DNA of 11,086 nucleotides from Wenzhouxiangella sp. (lineage in GTDB: Bacteria; Pseudomonadota; Gammaproteobacteria; Xanthomonadales; Wenzhouxiangellaceae): assembly GCA_007119095.1 (NCBI GenBank), contig SKQI01000114.1, forward strand, positions 1 to 11,086. The letters are read 5' to 3'. The notes under the pieces were generated by a model. It was not told the origin of the DNA. It saw nothing but the letters and a program-made list of their open reading frames with translations, and made no database searches. The position numbers were made by a program, and so were the translations under genes. The first letter of the stretch is position 1; each line of letters begins with the position of its first letter. Below are positions 1 to 8,026 of the stretch, piece after piece.

Positions 1-1015
1 CCATCGCTTCAATATCCTTGTCGCTCAAGGCGGCAAAGACCGCCATACTGTTCCCCTTCGAAGGCCCGAGGCTGGCGGCAAGCTGGCGGGCTGCCGCCGG
101 ATTGTGTGCCACATCGACCACGACCAGTGGCTTGGACCTGATCACTTGTTGCCGTCCAGGTACTCGCGCCGACTGGAGGCCCAGAGCATAGGCATGGGAC
201 GGCAGCGGGCACCGTTCCTTCAATGCGATCGCCGCCAGCACGGCACAGGCAGCATTATCCACTTGGCCACGGCCTGCCAGCGACGGCTGCGGCAGCGTCA
301 GGCTCAGCTCATCGCCAAACAGACGAAAACCCTTGCCAGAACGGCGCGTCCGGAAATCACTGCCGATTGTTCTCACCCTGGCGCCCGTTGCCTGCAGGTC
401 GTCGGCAAATCCGGATGGCAGACGACGCTCACCCACAATCAGCGTTTTCCCGGGACGGGCGATACCGGCTTTTTCACGGCCAATGGCCCGCCGTGTTCGG
501 CCCAGCCATTCAGTATGATCCAGGCCAATGGAGGTCAGAACTGCCACATCCGGATCGACCACGTTGACCGCATCCAGCCTGCCACCCAGCCCCACTTCCA
601 AAAGCAGCACATCCGGACGAGTGCCCGCTGCCAGAACCAGCGCGGCCAGGGTGATGTGCTCGAAGTAGGTCAGCACCACATCACCGCGGGCCTGCTCGAC
701 AGTCTCCAGCGCGTGCACGATCCCGGCCTCGGAGGCGGGCGCCTGGTCGATGCGAAAGCGTTCGGAGAAATGGAGCAGATGCGGCGAGGTATAGGCCAGT
801 ACGCGCTTGCCGCCGGCGCAATAGATGGCTTCCAGGTAAGCGACTGTGGAGCCTTTACCGTTGGTACCCGCCACGGTAACCACAGCCGTGTTTGACAAGT
901 CCAGCGCCAATTTCGAAAAAACCTGCCTGACACGCTCCAGACCAAGGTCAACCCTGGCTTCCGGCGAACGCTGTTCCAGCCTGTCCAGCCAGGCCTCCAG
1001 CGTGGTTCGGATCAA
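1..1015 (-). CDS. folC: FolC, bifunctional dihydrofolate synthase / folylpolyglutamate synthase (3'-truncated by window edge)
   Basis: Cytosolic ATP-dependent ligase that adds glutamate to dihydropteroate, then more glutamates to folates. The window holds 338 codons; family members are about 420-430 residues, so the last 80-90 lie beyond base 1. The reading frame is open throughout. Visible motifs are the Mur-ligase P-loop GTNGKGS (residues 50-56), TSPHLLHFSERFRI just after it, LEVGLGGRLDAVN, LTSIGLDHTEWLG, the GREKAGI loop, a GRGQVDNAA segment, PGRQQVI, and VVDVAHNP at the start of the C-terminal domain. The only plausible start is TTG at 1015, because the frame extends upstream into accD without ATG or GTG. 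It gives the family-typical opening LEAWLDRLEQ. A weak GTGAG lies about 6 nt upstream, and the accD stop is 7 nt away, so translation is probably coupled to accD. Identification is secure; the exact start is less so. Confidence 0.95.
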   Translation of the reverse strand, partial: MIRTTLEAWLDRLEQRSPEARVDLGLERVRQVFSKLALDLSNTAVVTVAGTNGKGSTVAYLEAIYCAGGKRVLAYTSPHLLHFSERFRIDQAPASEAGIVHALETVEQARGDVVLTYFEHITLAALVLAAGTRPDVLLLEVGLGGRLDAVNVVDPDVAVLTSIGLDHTEWLGRTRRAIGREKAGIARPGKTLIVGERRLPSGFADDLQATGARVRTIGSDFRTRRSGKGFRLFGDELSLTLPQPSLAGRGQVDNAACAVLAAIALKERCPLPSHAYALGLQSARVPGRQQVIRSKPLVVVDVAHNPAAARQLAASLGPSKGNSMAVFAALSDKDIEAM

Positions 1016-1022
1016 GCCGCGC

Positions 1023-1961
1023 TCACGCTGTGCTTGAAGGCGTTTCAGAATCTGGCGCAGGCGTCTCAGACGCCGGCTCCAGCAACTCGCCCTCTCGTAC
1101 CGGCGCCGGCCGCCGATCCATCAGCAGGCTCAGCAAGACATGGACCCGCTTGCGAAGCTCTCGGCGGTCGACGATTTGATCAATGGCACCCTTCTCGAGC
1201 AAGAACTCCGCGCGCTGAAACCCTTCCGGCAACTTCTCCCGCACGGTCTGTTCGATGACGCGAGGTCCGGCAAAACCAATCAGGGCATTCGGCTCGGCCA
1301 GGTTGATATCGCCCAACATGCCCAGGCTGGCCGACACGCCGCCGGTGGTTGGGTGGGTCAGTACGGAAATGAACGGCAGCCCTTGCTCGGACATGCGGGC
1401 CAGACCAGCCGATGTCTTGGCCATCTGCATCAGCGAAAACAGGCCTTCCTGCATGCGCGCGCCACCCGAGGCCGAGAAGCACACCAGGGGCAGTTCGCGC
1501 TCGAGGCACTCGTGGACGCCAGCCATGAACTTCTCACCCACGACTGATCCCATCGAGCCGCCCATGAATCGGAAATCGAACGCCGCTGCCACCAACGGCA
1601 TTTCCAGCAAATGGCCACGCAGCACGACCATGGCGTCATTCTCACCGGTCGCCTTCTGGGTCGCCGCCAGTCGATCACGGTATTTGCGGGTATCGCGGAA
1701 GCGCAGAACATCCACCGGCACCAGCTCCGCACCGAGCTCGACTTGATCGCCCTCATCAAGAAAGGCTTCAAGCCTGGCCCGGCCGCTCAAAGACATGTGG
1801 TGTCCGCACTTGGGGCAGACGTGCAAGCTGCGCTCAAGCTCGGGCTGATACAGCACGGCATCGCAGGCCTTGCACTTGGTCCAGACCCCGTCCGGCACCT
1901 TGCGACTCTTGCCGCCCTCGGTCCGGATCCGGGCCGGCATCAATTTCTGAAACCAACTCAT
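1023..1961 (-). CDS. accD: AccD, acetyl-CoA carboxylase carboxyltransferase subunit beta
   Basis: Beta subunit of the carboxyltransferase half of acetyl-CoA carboxylase. With AccA it moves the carboxyl group from biotin on AccB to acetyl-CoA, giving malonyl-CoA for fatty-acid synthesis in the cytosol. The 312-residue protein has the N-terminal four-cysteine zinc ribbon (C30, C33, C49, C52) and then a crotonase-fold carboxyltransferase domain. That domain contains SASGGARMQEG near 163-173, THPTTGGVSASLGMLGD near 202-218 and FAGPRVIEQTV near 230-240. The last 25 or so residues are a Pro/Glu/Ser-rich tail, probably disordered. The ATG at 1961 overlaps the trpA stop as ATGA (4 nt) and has no clear Shine-Dalgarno, so it is probably translated by coupling with trpA. 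folC follows after 7 nt. The accD-folC pair is a common arrangement in gammaproteobacteria. accA is not in the window. Confidence 0.97.
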   Translation of the reverse strand: MSWFQKLMPARIRTEGGKSRKVPDGVWTKCKACDAVLYQPELERSLHVCPKCGHHMSLSGRARLEAFLDEGDQVELGAELVPVDVLRFRDTRKYRDRLAATQKATGENDAMVVLRGHLLEMPLVAAAFDFRFMGGSMGSVVGEKFMAGVHECLERELPLVCFSASGGARMQEGLFSLMQMAKTSAGLARMSEQGLPFISVLTHPTTGGVSASLGMLGDINLAEPNALIGFAGPRVIEQTVREKLPEGFQRAEFLLEKGAIDQIVDRRELRKRVHVLLSLLMDRRPAPVREGELLEPASETPAPDSETPSSTA

Positions 1962-2797
1962 GTCGTTCTGACTGTCTGCTCTGCTTGGATCGGGACGCTA
2001 TTGTCCATGGCATCGCGGACAGGGGCAAGAAAATCTCGGGTTACTGCCACCGCTTCCTCTGTTGAATCGCAGCGGTCCAGGCGGTCAACCAGCGCCGAAC
2101 CAATGACCACGGCATCAGCCACCGCAGCCACCGCAGCGGCCTGAGCCGGCTCACGAATACCAAAGCCCACGGCCACCGGAAGATCGATATGGCCTCGCAC
2201 TTTTTCGATCATTGGGGCCAAGGCATCCACGTCCAGGCTGGCCGCGCCGGTCACGCCCTTGATCGACACGTAGTAAACAAAACCACCGGCCAGGCGAGCA
2301 GCGTGGTCAAGGCGACGTTCCGTCGTTGTCGGGGCGACCAGGAAGATCTGATGAATACCCTGAGCCTGGAGCTGCTCCTTGAGTTCATCGGCCTCGTCTG
2401 CCGGACAGTCGACAATCAGCAGCCCGTCCACGCCGGCTTCGGCCGCTTCAGCGGCAAAACGCGCCGCACCGCGCCGCTCGATGGGATTGGCATAGCCCAT
2501 CAGGATGACCGGGGTGTCGGCATCCTGGCGCCGAAACTCCCGTACCATGTCCAGCACCTGCTGTAGCCCAGTTCCTTGGGCCAGCGCCCGTTCATGGGCA
2601 TTCTGAATCACCGGGCCGTCGGCCATGACGTCGGAAAACGGCATGCCAAGCTCGACCAGATCCGCACCCGCCCCGACTGCCGAATGCAGCACTGCAACCG
2701 TCGATTGCGGCTGCGGATGCCCAGCCGTCACATAGGGAACCAGCGCTACTCTACCGGCGCGCTTGAGCTCGGCAAAACGTCGATCTATGCGATTCAA
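1958..2797 (-). CDS. trpA: TrpA, tryptophan synthase alpha subunit
   Basis: Cleaves indole-3-glycerol phosphate to indole and glyceraldehyde 3-phosphate, passing indole through a tunnel to TrpB in the alpha2-beta2 complex. The 279-residue TIM barrel has both catalytic acids at the canonical numbers, E49 (VELGMPFSD) and D60 (MADGPVIQ). It also has the loop FVYYVSIKGVTGA and the phosphate-binding segments VAVGFGI and VVIGSALV. Residue 57, proline in the textbook SDPxADGP motif, is valine here (SDVMADGP). The start is TTG at 2797, overlapping the trpB stop as TTGA (4 nt). A good AAGGA ribosome site 8 nt upstream and the family-typical opening NRIDRRFAEL support this start. The accD ATG overlaps the trpA stop in turn. 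Full length and apparently functional. Confidence 0.97.
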   Translation of the reverse strand: MNRIDRRFAELKRAGRVALVPYVTAGHPQPQSTVAVLHSAVGAGADLVELGMPFSDVMADGPVIQNAHERALAQGTGLQQVLDMVREFRRQDADTPVILMGYANPIERRGAARFAAEAAEAGVDGLLIVDCPADEADELKEQLQAQGIHQIFLVAPTTTERRLDHAARLAGGFVYYVSIKGVTGAASLDVDALAPMIEKVRGHIDLPVAVGFGIREPAQAAAVAAVADAVVIGSALVDRLDRCDSTEEAVAVTRDFLAPVRDAMDNSVPIQAEQTVRTT

Positions 2798-4017
2798 AAC
2801 TCTATTCCTTCCACTTCGGCAACGGTATTGATGTCTTTGTCTCCCCGGCCGGACAGGTTGACCAGCACGATCTGGTCCTTCGGCAACTCTGCGGCCAGCT
2901 TGAGCCCGTAGGCAATGGCATGCGCGCTCTCCAGAGCGGGCATGATGCCTTCGTTTCTGGTCAGGGCATGAAAAGCTTTCATGGCTTCAGCGTCACTAAT
3001 CCCGACATAGCGCGCCCGGCCGCTGTCTTTCAACCAGGCATGCTCAGGCCCGACGCCCGGGTAGTCGAGGCCGGCTGACACCGAGTGGGTGTGCCTGATC
3101 TGACCGCTGTCGTCATCCAGCAGGTAGGTTCGGCTGCCGTGCAGGACGCCGACCCGCCCGGCGCAAAGGCTGGCGGCATGTTCAAGGCCGGACAAGCCGC
3201 GACCCGCCGCTTCCACTCCGTACATGGCAACGTCAGTATCTTCGATGAACGGATGAAACAGGCCGATGGCGTTGGAGCCGCCTCCGACACACGCAACCAG
3301 GGCATCCGGCAGACGACCGTACTCGGTCAGCATCTGGGCCCGCGCTTCACGCCCGACAACTGCGTTGAAGTCTCGCACCATCGCCGGGTACGGATGCGGA
3401 CCGGCCACCGTGCCAAGAATGTAAAAGGTATCGTCGACGTTCGTCACCCAGTCGCGCATCGCTTCGTTCAGCGCATCCTTGAGCGTGCGTGATCCAGACT
3501 CCACGGCGACAACTTTGGCGCCGAGCAATTTCATCCGATAGACATTGATGGACTGGCGCCGAACATCTTCAGCCCCCATGTACACGACACATTCCATCCC
3601 CAGCCTGGCGGCGATTGTCGCCGAAGCCACACCGTGCTGGCCGGCGCCGGTCTCGGCAATCACGCGGCGTTTGCCCATGGCACGGGCCAGAAGACCCTGG
3701 CCGACAGTGTTATTGACCTTGTGCGCACCGGTATGATTGAGATCTTCACGCTTCAGTACGATGCGTGCCCCACCCACTTGTCGAGTCAGATTTTCGGCCA
3801 GATACAAGGGCGAGGGACGACCGACGAAATGGGCCAGATCCCGGTCCAGCTCGGCAAGGAAGTCCGGATCTTTCAGATAAAACCGCCAGGCCTCGTCAAG
3901 CTCTTCCAGCGCCGGCATCAGCGTTTCGGACACGAATCGCCCACCGAAGACGCCAAAGTGCCCGCCTGCATCAGGCAGCGTTTCCGCTTGCTTGAGTTTC
4001 AATGCCTGTTCAACCAT
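2794..4017 (-). CDS. trpB: TrpB, tryptophan synthase beta subunit
   Basis: PLP-dependent enzyme that condenses indole with L-serine to make L-tryptophan, in complex with TrpA. The 407-residue protein matches the usual TrpB1 length of about 400. It has FGGRFVSETLMPAL near the N-terminus, the Schiff-base lysine K100 in NHTGAHKVNN, the catalytic glutamate E122 in AETGAGQHG, the PLP-phosphate loop GGGSNAIG, and the C-terminal SGRGDKDI motif. The HTGAHK context and the TrpA partner next door mark it as the canonical TrpB1 form, not TrpB2. Its ATG at 4017 lies within the end of trpF (8-nt overlap ATGGTTGA), with a GAGG about 9 nt upstream. Its stop overlaps the trpA start. No leader peptide or attenuator precedes it, so expression probably follows the upstream operon promoter. 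Confidence 0.98.
   Translation of the reverse strand: MVEQALKLKQAETLPDAGGHFGVFGGRFVSETLMPALEELDEAWRFYLKDPDFLAELDRDLAHFVGRPSPLYLAENLTRQVGGARIVLKREDLNHTGAHKVNNTVGQGLLARAMGKRRVIAETGAGQHGVASATIAARLGMECVVYMGAEDVRRQSINVYRMKLLGAKVVAVESGSRTLKDALNEAMRDWVTNVDDTFYILGTVAGPHPYPAMVRDFNAVVGREARAQMLTEYGRLPDALVACVGGGSNAIGLFHPFIEDTDVAMYGVEAAGRGLSGLEHAASLCAGRVGVLHGSRTYLLDDDSGQIRHTHSVSAGLDYPGVGPEHAWLKDSGRARYVGISDAEAMKAFHALTRNEGIMPALESAHAIAYGLKLAAELPKDQIVLVNLSGRGDKDINTVAEVEGIEF
2806..2810 (-). promoter_or_regulatory. Shine-Dalgarno site of trpA, inside the trpB 3' end
   Basis: The minus strand reads AAGGA here, 8 nt upstream of the TTG start of trpA. It lies within the last codons of trpB. It decides the otherwise unusual TTG start and suggests that trpA can load ribosomes itself as well as by coupling. 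Confidence 0.6.
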
Positions 4018-4612
4018 TTCGTACGGCCTCTATGAATCGTTTGATCAGCTTACCATCCTTGATACCAGGGCGGATTTCCACCCCGCTCGAAACATCAACT
4101 CCCGCAGGACCCAGCTGCCGACAGGCTTCCGCCACGTTATCCGGCTCCAGCCCACCGGCTAGAATCCATGGCCGCTGCAAGGGCGGAACCTGAGTCCAGT
4201 CGAATACCTGACCAGAGCCCCCAAGCTGTCCGCTGGCATGTGAATCCAGCAGCAGCGCATCCGCGCGCCTATGCTGCTCCCAGTCGGCGTTGGCGTCGGC
4301 CATGGCAATCGCCTTGATCCAGGGCCTGCCGAAGACTGCGCAGTAATCCTCGCTTTCACTACCGTGAAACTGCAACCAGTCCAGCCGAACGTGACTCAGG
4401 CAACGCCTCACTTCCTGGGCGGGCTGATCCATGAACAAACCCACCCGATTGACGAACGGCGGCAGGGCCGAGCAGATGCTGGCTGCACGGCTTAGCTCAA
4501 CGCAGCGAGCGGACCGTTGCACAAACACCAGACCAATGGCATCCGCACCGGCCTCGGCAGCCGCCAGCGCATCTTCAACTCGGGTAATACCGCAGATCTT
4601 TACTCGAATCAT
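4010..4612 (-). CDS. trpF: TrpF, phosphoribosylanthranilate isomerase
   Basis: Catalyses the Amadori rearrangement of N-(5-phosphoribosyl)anthranilate to CdRP, the third step of the tryptophan branch. It is a 200-residue, stand-alone TIM barrel, not fused to TrpC. The catalytic base C7 lies in VKICGIT and the general acid is probably D123 in LLLDSHASG. Other family landmarks are GLFMD, WLQFHGSE, GGSGQVFDW, LAGGLEPDN and GVDVSSGVE. The usual SPR in the second loop reads SAR here (VQRSARCVE), a mild variation. The ATG at 4612 overlaps the truA stop as ATGA. The opening residues MIRVKICG fit the family start closely. The ribosome site is weak, so coupling to truA is likely. trpF next to truA is the gammaproteobacterial arrangement; trpE, trpG, trpD and trpC are absent from the window. 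Confidence 0.97.
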   Translation of the reverse strand: MIRVKICGITRVEDALAAAEAGADAIGLVFVQRSARCVELSRAASICSALPPFVNRVGLFMDQPAQEVRRCLSHVRLDWLQFHGSESEDYCAVFGRPWIKAIAMADANADWEQHRRADALLLDSHASGQLGGSGQVFDWTQVPPLQRPWILAGGLEPDNVAEACRQLGPAGVDVSSGVEIRPGIKDGKLIKRFIEAVRNG

Positions 4613-5418
4613 TGGGCTACCGATCTGTCGTCTGGCGGGAAATCAATTCGATCGTTCACCGGCAAGCCTGGGTAATCGGGGTACGCAGGCGCCATAAAAT
4701 ACAATCCGTCAGCCGGTGCCGTTGCACCCGCCCGGGTTCGGTCCGTCAAGGCCAGCAATGTCTGCATCCAGTCGACCGGACGTTCACCGCGGCCGATGGT
4801 CATCAGGCTGCCGGCGATGTTTCGGACCATATGGTAGACAAACGCGTTGGCTTCAATGTCAAGAACAACTTCATCGTCATGCCTTGCAACGGAAATGGCG
4901 TGCACGCGCCGCACCGGTGACCGGGCCTGACACCCCACGGCCCGGAAACTGGAAAAGTCATGCTCCCCCAGCAAGGCCTGAGCAGCCTGGTGCATCAGGT
5001 CGGCATCCAGCGGTCGACGACACCAGGCCACTCGGCCGCGATCGACCGCCGGCCTCACCCAGCGATTGAGAATGCGATATCGGTAGCGTCGTCGACGGGC
5101 CGAGAAACGCGCGTGGAACTGCTCGTCAACCGGCCGAACCCAAAGCAGGCTGATGCCAGGATGCAGGCCGGTATTGGCGCCCAACACCCATGATCGCTCG
5201 CTGCGATGGGACTGGGTATCGAAATGAATGACCTGGCAGAAGGCGTGCACGCCGGCATCTGTCCGACCGGCACAGTGCACGGTGATCGGATGATTCGCTA
5301 CCCGCGAAAGGGCCTGCTCTACGCAGGCCTGCACTGTTGGCGACTGGCGCTGGCGCTGCCAGCCGAAAAAACCGCTGCCGTCGTACTCGACGCCCGCCGC
5401 CAGGCGAATCGGACTCAA
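4609..5418 (-). CDS. truA: TruA, tRNA pseudouridine synthase A (positions 38-40)
   Basis: Isomerises uridine to pseudouridine at positions 38, 39 and 40 in the anticodon stem-loop of many tRNAs; needs no cofactor. The 269-residue length is typical. Landmarks are the N-terminal VEYDGSGFFGWQRQ, the catalytic aspartate D54 in CAGRTDAGVHA, RRYRYRILNR in the middle, FSSFRAxGCQARSPVR, and the conserved FVYHMVRNIAGSLMTIGRG in the C-terminal half. The start is TTG at 5418, 3 nt after the fimV stop. No ATG or GTG offers a better alternative, and the residues after TTG match the family N-terminus. There is no strong Shine-Dalgarno site, so initiation probably relies on ribosomes ending fimV. The stop overlaps trpF. 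The function is clear; the exact first codon is moderately supported. Confidence 0.96.
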   Translation of the reverse strand: MSPIRLAAGVEYDGSGFFGWQRQRQSPTVQACVEQALSRVANHPITVHCAGRTDAGVHAFCQVIHFDTQSHRSERSWVLGANTGLHPGISLLWVRPVDEQFHARFSARRRRYRYRILNRWVRPAVDRGRVAWCRRPLDADLMHQAAQALLGEHDFSSFRAVGCQARSPVRRVHAISVARHDDEVVLDIEANAFVYHMVRNIAGSLMTIGRGERPVDWMQTLLALTDRTRAGATAPADGLYFMAPAYPDYPGLPVNDRIDFPPDDRSVAQ

Positions 5419-5421
5419 AAT

Positions 5422-7971
5422 CTATTCAATGTCGTCTAGCAGCTTGCGCGCCTGCTCTTTCATCCTGGCCGAACCACCGGCAAGAATTTCTTCAAGCAGC
5501 GTTTGCGCGGATTCCGGGTCATCCATCGACAGGTAGGCACGGGCCAGGTCGAGTTTGACTTCAGCATCGTCATCGGCCAGGTCACCGTCACCATCAGGCT
5601 CATCGACTGTTTCTTCGCTGTCCGCTTCCGAGTCGAGCTCCGATTTCCGGTCATCGTCATCGCGGAGGAACGCTTCCAGTTCCTCATCCGGATCCGCGGC
5701 CGCCTCATCAGAAGAAACAGGCTCAGCGCTGTCGTCTGCAGAAAAGTCCAGATCTTCTTCATCCAGGGCATCGGCGGCACCAAGCAGGTCACGTTCAAAG
5801 TCACCCATGTCAGCATCGTCTATCTGGACTTCGGAACCAGACCCATCTTCACCGGCCTTGTCGAACGGCAAATCCTCAACCGAGCGCTCCTCGGACGCAT
5901 CCGAGTCAGACTCGCGACCACGACCTGAAAAGTCAAAATCAAAGGCCTGTTCAGCGCCGCCTTCTTCGACAGAATCAGCGGAAGCCTCATCTTCGTCCAA
6001 CCGCTCGGAAAGTTCGGCAAGATCCAGGTCAACGCCTTCAATTTCCTCCCCTCGCCGGGCAGGCTCACCAGCATCGCTACCGGAACGCTCGTCTTCTTCG
6101 TCAGTTTCGAAGATAGCGCGATCAGCATCGAAGTCATCATCGACGTCGATCTCTGCTTCCATCTCGTAATCGTCAGCAGACTGCGAATCCTGCTCCAGAA
6201 TACCGAGCATTTCACGCGTCCGATCGTCGAGACCATCTTCATCGTCATCCGCTTTTCGGGCGGTTTCCGGCGGCGTCAGCAGTGGATGGTCAGGCGCGCT
6301 GGAGGCGGCCAGCGTCAATGCTTGTTGCCAGGCCGCATCGTTGTCGTCATTCACATGCTTGTACATGTCATCCAGAGCCGCAGAGAACGCCGCCGTGTCA
6401 TCCTTGTCGGCCAACACGCGCAGCAGGGCGAGGTGAGCCGCCAGATCTTCTGGTCGCGACGCAACCCGGGCCCGAGCTCTGGTCAGGGCAATACCCGCAT
6501 CGTCACCGCCGCGCTTGGCAGGCGCCGTTCTGCCACGCCCCAGGAAGAGCCAGCCCAAAATCGCGACAATCAACAAAACACCCAATACCAGGACCGCCCA
6601 GAGCCAGATCGGCCAACCTGCTTGCGGCTCGGCAAGCTCTGCGGTGGGCGCTTCCGAGACGGCGGGCGGCTCATCGACCACGGCCGGCTCGCTGATCAAG
6701 GACGCTTCGTCAGTCTGGTCAAGCGCTACAGTCTCATCAGCTTCGGCAACTTCGGCTAGCTGCCGCTCGGCCTCTTCGCGCGCTCGACGGGCTTCCCGAA
6801 GACGCATTTCAAACAGCGCCATTTCTTCATCAGCTATTGCCAAACCGGCCACATCGCCGCTTTCTATCGCCGAGCGAATGCTTTCGATATCGCGATAAAA
6901 CAGGTCGGTTTCCAACTCATCCGCATACATCTGGTCTTCCAGACGCCGCAAACGATCGCCAGCCTCCTGGACCTGCTCTGGCGAAGCCACGGGGCCATCG
7001 TCGATACCTTCCTGCTCCGGTGGAACCACCTCGAGGCGATGGACGACCTCCGGCGGCAGCGGCTCGGGCTCCGGTTCGGGCGCCCGCTCTACAGCAGGGA
7101 CGGCGGCATCGGCAACGACAGGCACTTCGGCAGCCCGGACCTCCTGCTGCCAGACCTGCATCTGCTCGCGGATACGCCTGTCTGCCTCGGCAGCGGAAGT
7201 CGCTCGAACCGCGGACACATCCGGCATGGTCAGTTCAGCACCGCGGCGCAGCCGATTGACATTGCCGCCGATGAAGGCCTGCGGGTTGCGCTCAAAAATC
7301 GCCAGCATGACCTGACTCATCGTCAGGCTCGTATCCGGCCGCCAGGCCATGGCAACGCCCCACAAGGTCTCACCCGCGCCTATCGGACCAACGACGCCCT
7401 CTCTCGCTACTGGCTCAGAATCAACCACCGGATCAGGGCGTTCAGTCGGCGCCGGACGGGGTGCCGGGGCTGGACGCGCCGGCACTGGTCTCTCTACCGG
7501 CTCTGGTGCCGCCTCGGGTGGCGCCTCTTCGACGACAGGCCTGCGCGGCGGTGCAACATCGACCAGCGGCGGATCCAGAAACAAGGTGTATTCACGTAAA
7601 ACCCTGCCGCTCGACCAGCGCGCATCGACCAACACCTGGACAACAGGATCATTCACGCTCCTGCGCGAACGAATACGCAGCTGCGGCGGATCAACACGGC
7701 GATCAATCGTAATCTCCAAGCCCAGTGAGAGGGCATCTGCGGGCACACCCAAGCGCTCATGGTCGCCCGGCGTGGCCGGGGCAACGGTCAAGGTGTCCAA
7801 AGCCATTTCGTCTGCTTCCAGCAGGCGCACCGAGATATCCAGGGGCTGGCCAAGGTATGACCCCACCCGCGCTTCGCCGAGGCCAAGCGCCCGCAAGGCA
7901 TCTGTCGGGAGTGTCAGCAGTGCCAGTCCCATGGCACCGAGCAACAAGGACTTCAAAGTCAGAAAACGCAT
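5422..7971 (-). CDS. fimV: FimV/HubP-family polar hub protein (LysM, one membrane span, acidic cytoplasmic tail)
   Basis: FimV/HubP proteins are inner-membrane polar landmarks that support type IV pilus assembly, twitching and pole organisation. ATG at 7971 gives 849 residues, with AAAAGGTGG 8 nt upstream. A GTG four codons earlier falls on that ribosome site and is rejected. Layout: signal peptide about 1-25; FimV N-terminal domain about 28-137 (LGLGEARVGSYLGQPL opening); Pro/Glu-rich linker 138-190; LysM about 195-250, probably peptidoglycan-binding; charged coiled coil about 333-410; membrane span about 453-475; helical repeat-like segment 490-560; acidic tail 570-800, where 42 of residues 601-700 are Asp or Glu; FimV C-terminal motif 803-849 (LARAYLSMDDPESAQTLLEEIL). 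The family assignment is firm. Whether this cell has type IV pili cannot be seen here. It heads the truA-folC operon. Confidence 0.93.
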   Translation of the reverse strand: MRFLTLKSLLLGAMGLALLTLPTDALRALGLGEARVGSYLGQPLDISVRLLEADEMALDTLTVAPATPGDHERLGVPADALSLGLEITIDRRVDPPQLRIRSRRSVNDPVVQVLVDARWSSGRVLREYTLFLDPPLVDVAPPRRPVVEEAPPEAAPEPVERPVPARPAPAPRPAPTERPDPVVDSEPVAREGVVGPIGAGETLWGVAMAWRPDTSLTMSQVMLAIFERNPQAFIGGNVNRLRRGAELTMPDVSAVRATSAAEADRRIREQMQVWQQEVRAAEVPVVADAAVPAVERAPEPEPEPLPPEVVHRLEVVPPEQEGIDDGPVASPEQVQEAGDRLRRLEDQMYADELETDLFYRDIESIRSAIESGDVAGLAIADEEMALFEMRLREARRAREEAERQLAEVAEADETVALDQTDEASLISEPAVVDEPPAVSEAPTAELAEPQAGWPIWLWAVLVLGVLLIVAILGWLFLGRGRTAPAKRGGDDAGIALTRARARVASRPEDLAAHLALLRVLADKDDTAAFSAALDDMYKHVNDDNDAAWQQALTLAASSAPDHPLLTPPETARKADDDEDGLDDRTREMLGILEQDSQSADDYEMEAEIDVDDDFDADRAIFETDEEDERSGSDAGEPARRGEEIEGVDLDLAELSERLDEDEASADSVEEGGAEQAFDFDFSGRGRESDSDASEERSVEDLPFDKAGEDGSGSEVQIDDADMGDFERDLLGAADALDEEDLDFSADDSAEPVSSDEAAADPDEELEAFLRDDDDRKSELDSEADSEETVDEPDGDGDLADDDAEVKLDLARAYLSMDDPESAQTLLEEILAGGSARMKEQARKLLDDIE

Positions 7972-7979
7972 GGGCGCAG

Positions 7980-7988
7980 CCACCTTTT
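7980..7988 (-). promoter_or_regulatory. Shine-Dalgarno site of fimV
   Basis: The minus strand reads AAAAGGTGG, ending 8 nt before the ATG at 7971. It is the clearest ribosome site in the window and fixes the fimV start at that ATG. The in-frame GTG at 7983 lies inside this site. Confidence 0.7.
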
Positions 7989-8017
7989 AGACCGGCGAAT
8001 TATCGATATTTCAAAGG

Positions 8018-8026
8018 AGTATACCA
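8018..8026 (-). promoter_or_regulatory. Extended -10 promoter for fimV operon (predicted)
   Basis: In the 120-base asd-fimV gap the minus strand reads TGGTATACT, an extended -10 box (TGn plus TATACT, five of six matches to TATAAT). Transcription would begin near 8011, leaving a 5' leader of about 40 nt before the fimV ATG. No good -35 hexamer is found 16-18 nt upstream, which is normal for extended -10 promoters. No strong intrinsic terminator is visible after asd, so some read-through from asd is also possible. The prediction rests on sequence match only. Confidence 0.5.

Noticed and set aside
104..895. A 263-codon open frame on the plus strand opposite folC
   Set aside because: The minus-strand frame here is unmistakably FolC, with P-loop and other motifs in order. 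The plus frame shows no domain and has antisense-type composition.
5555..6169. A 204-codon Ser-rich open frame on the plus strand
   Set aside because: The serine richness is simply the complement of the Asp/Glu codons of the FimV acidic tail on the other strand.
7972..7983. GTG start of fimV four codons upstream of the ATG
   Set aside because: The GTG overlaps the strong Shine-Dalgarno sequence that is ideally spaced for the ATG at 7971, and the ATG gives a normal signal peptide.
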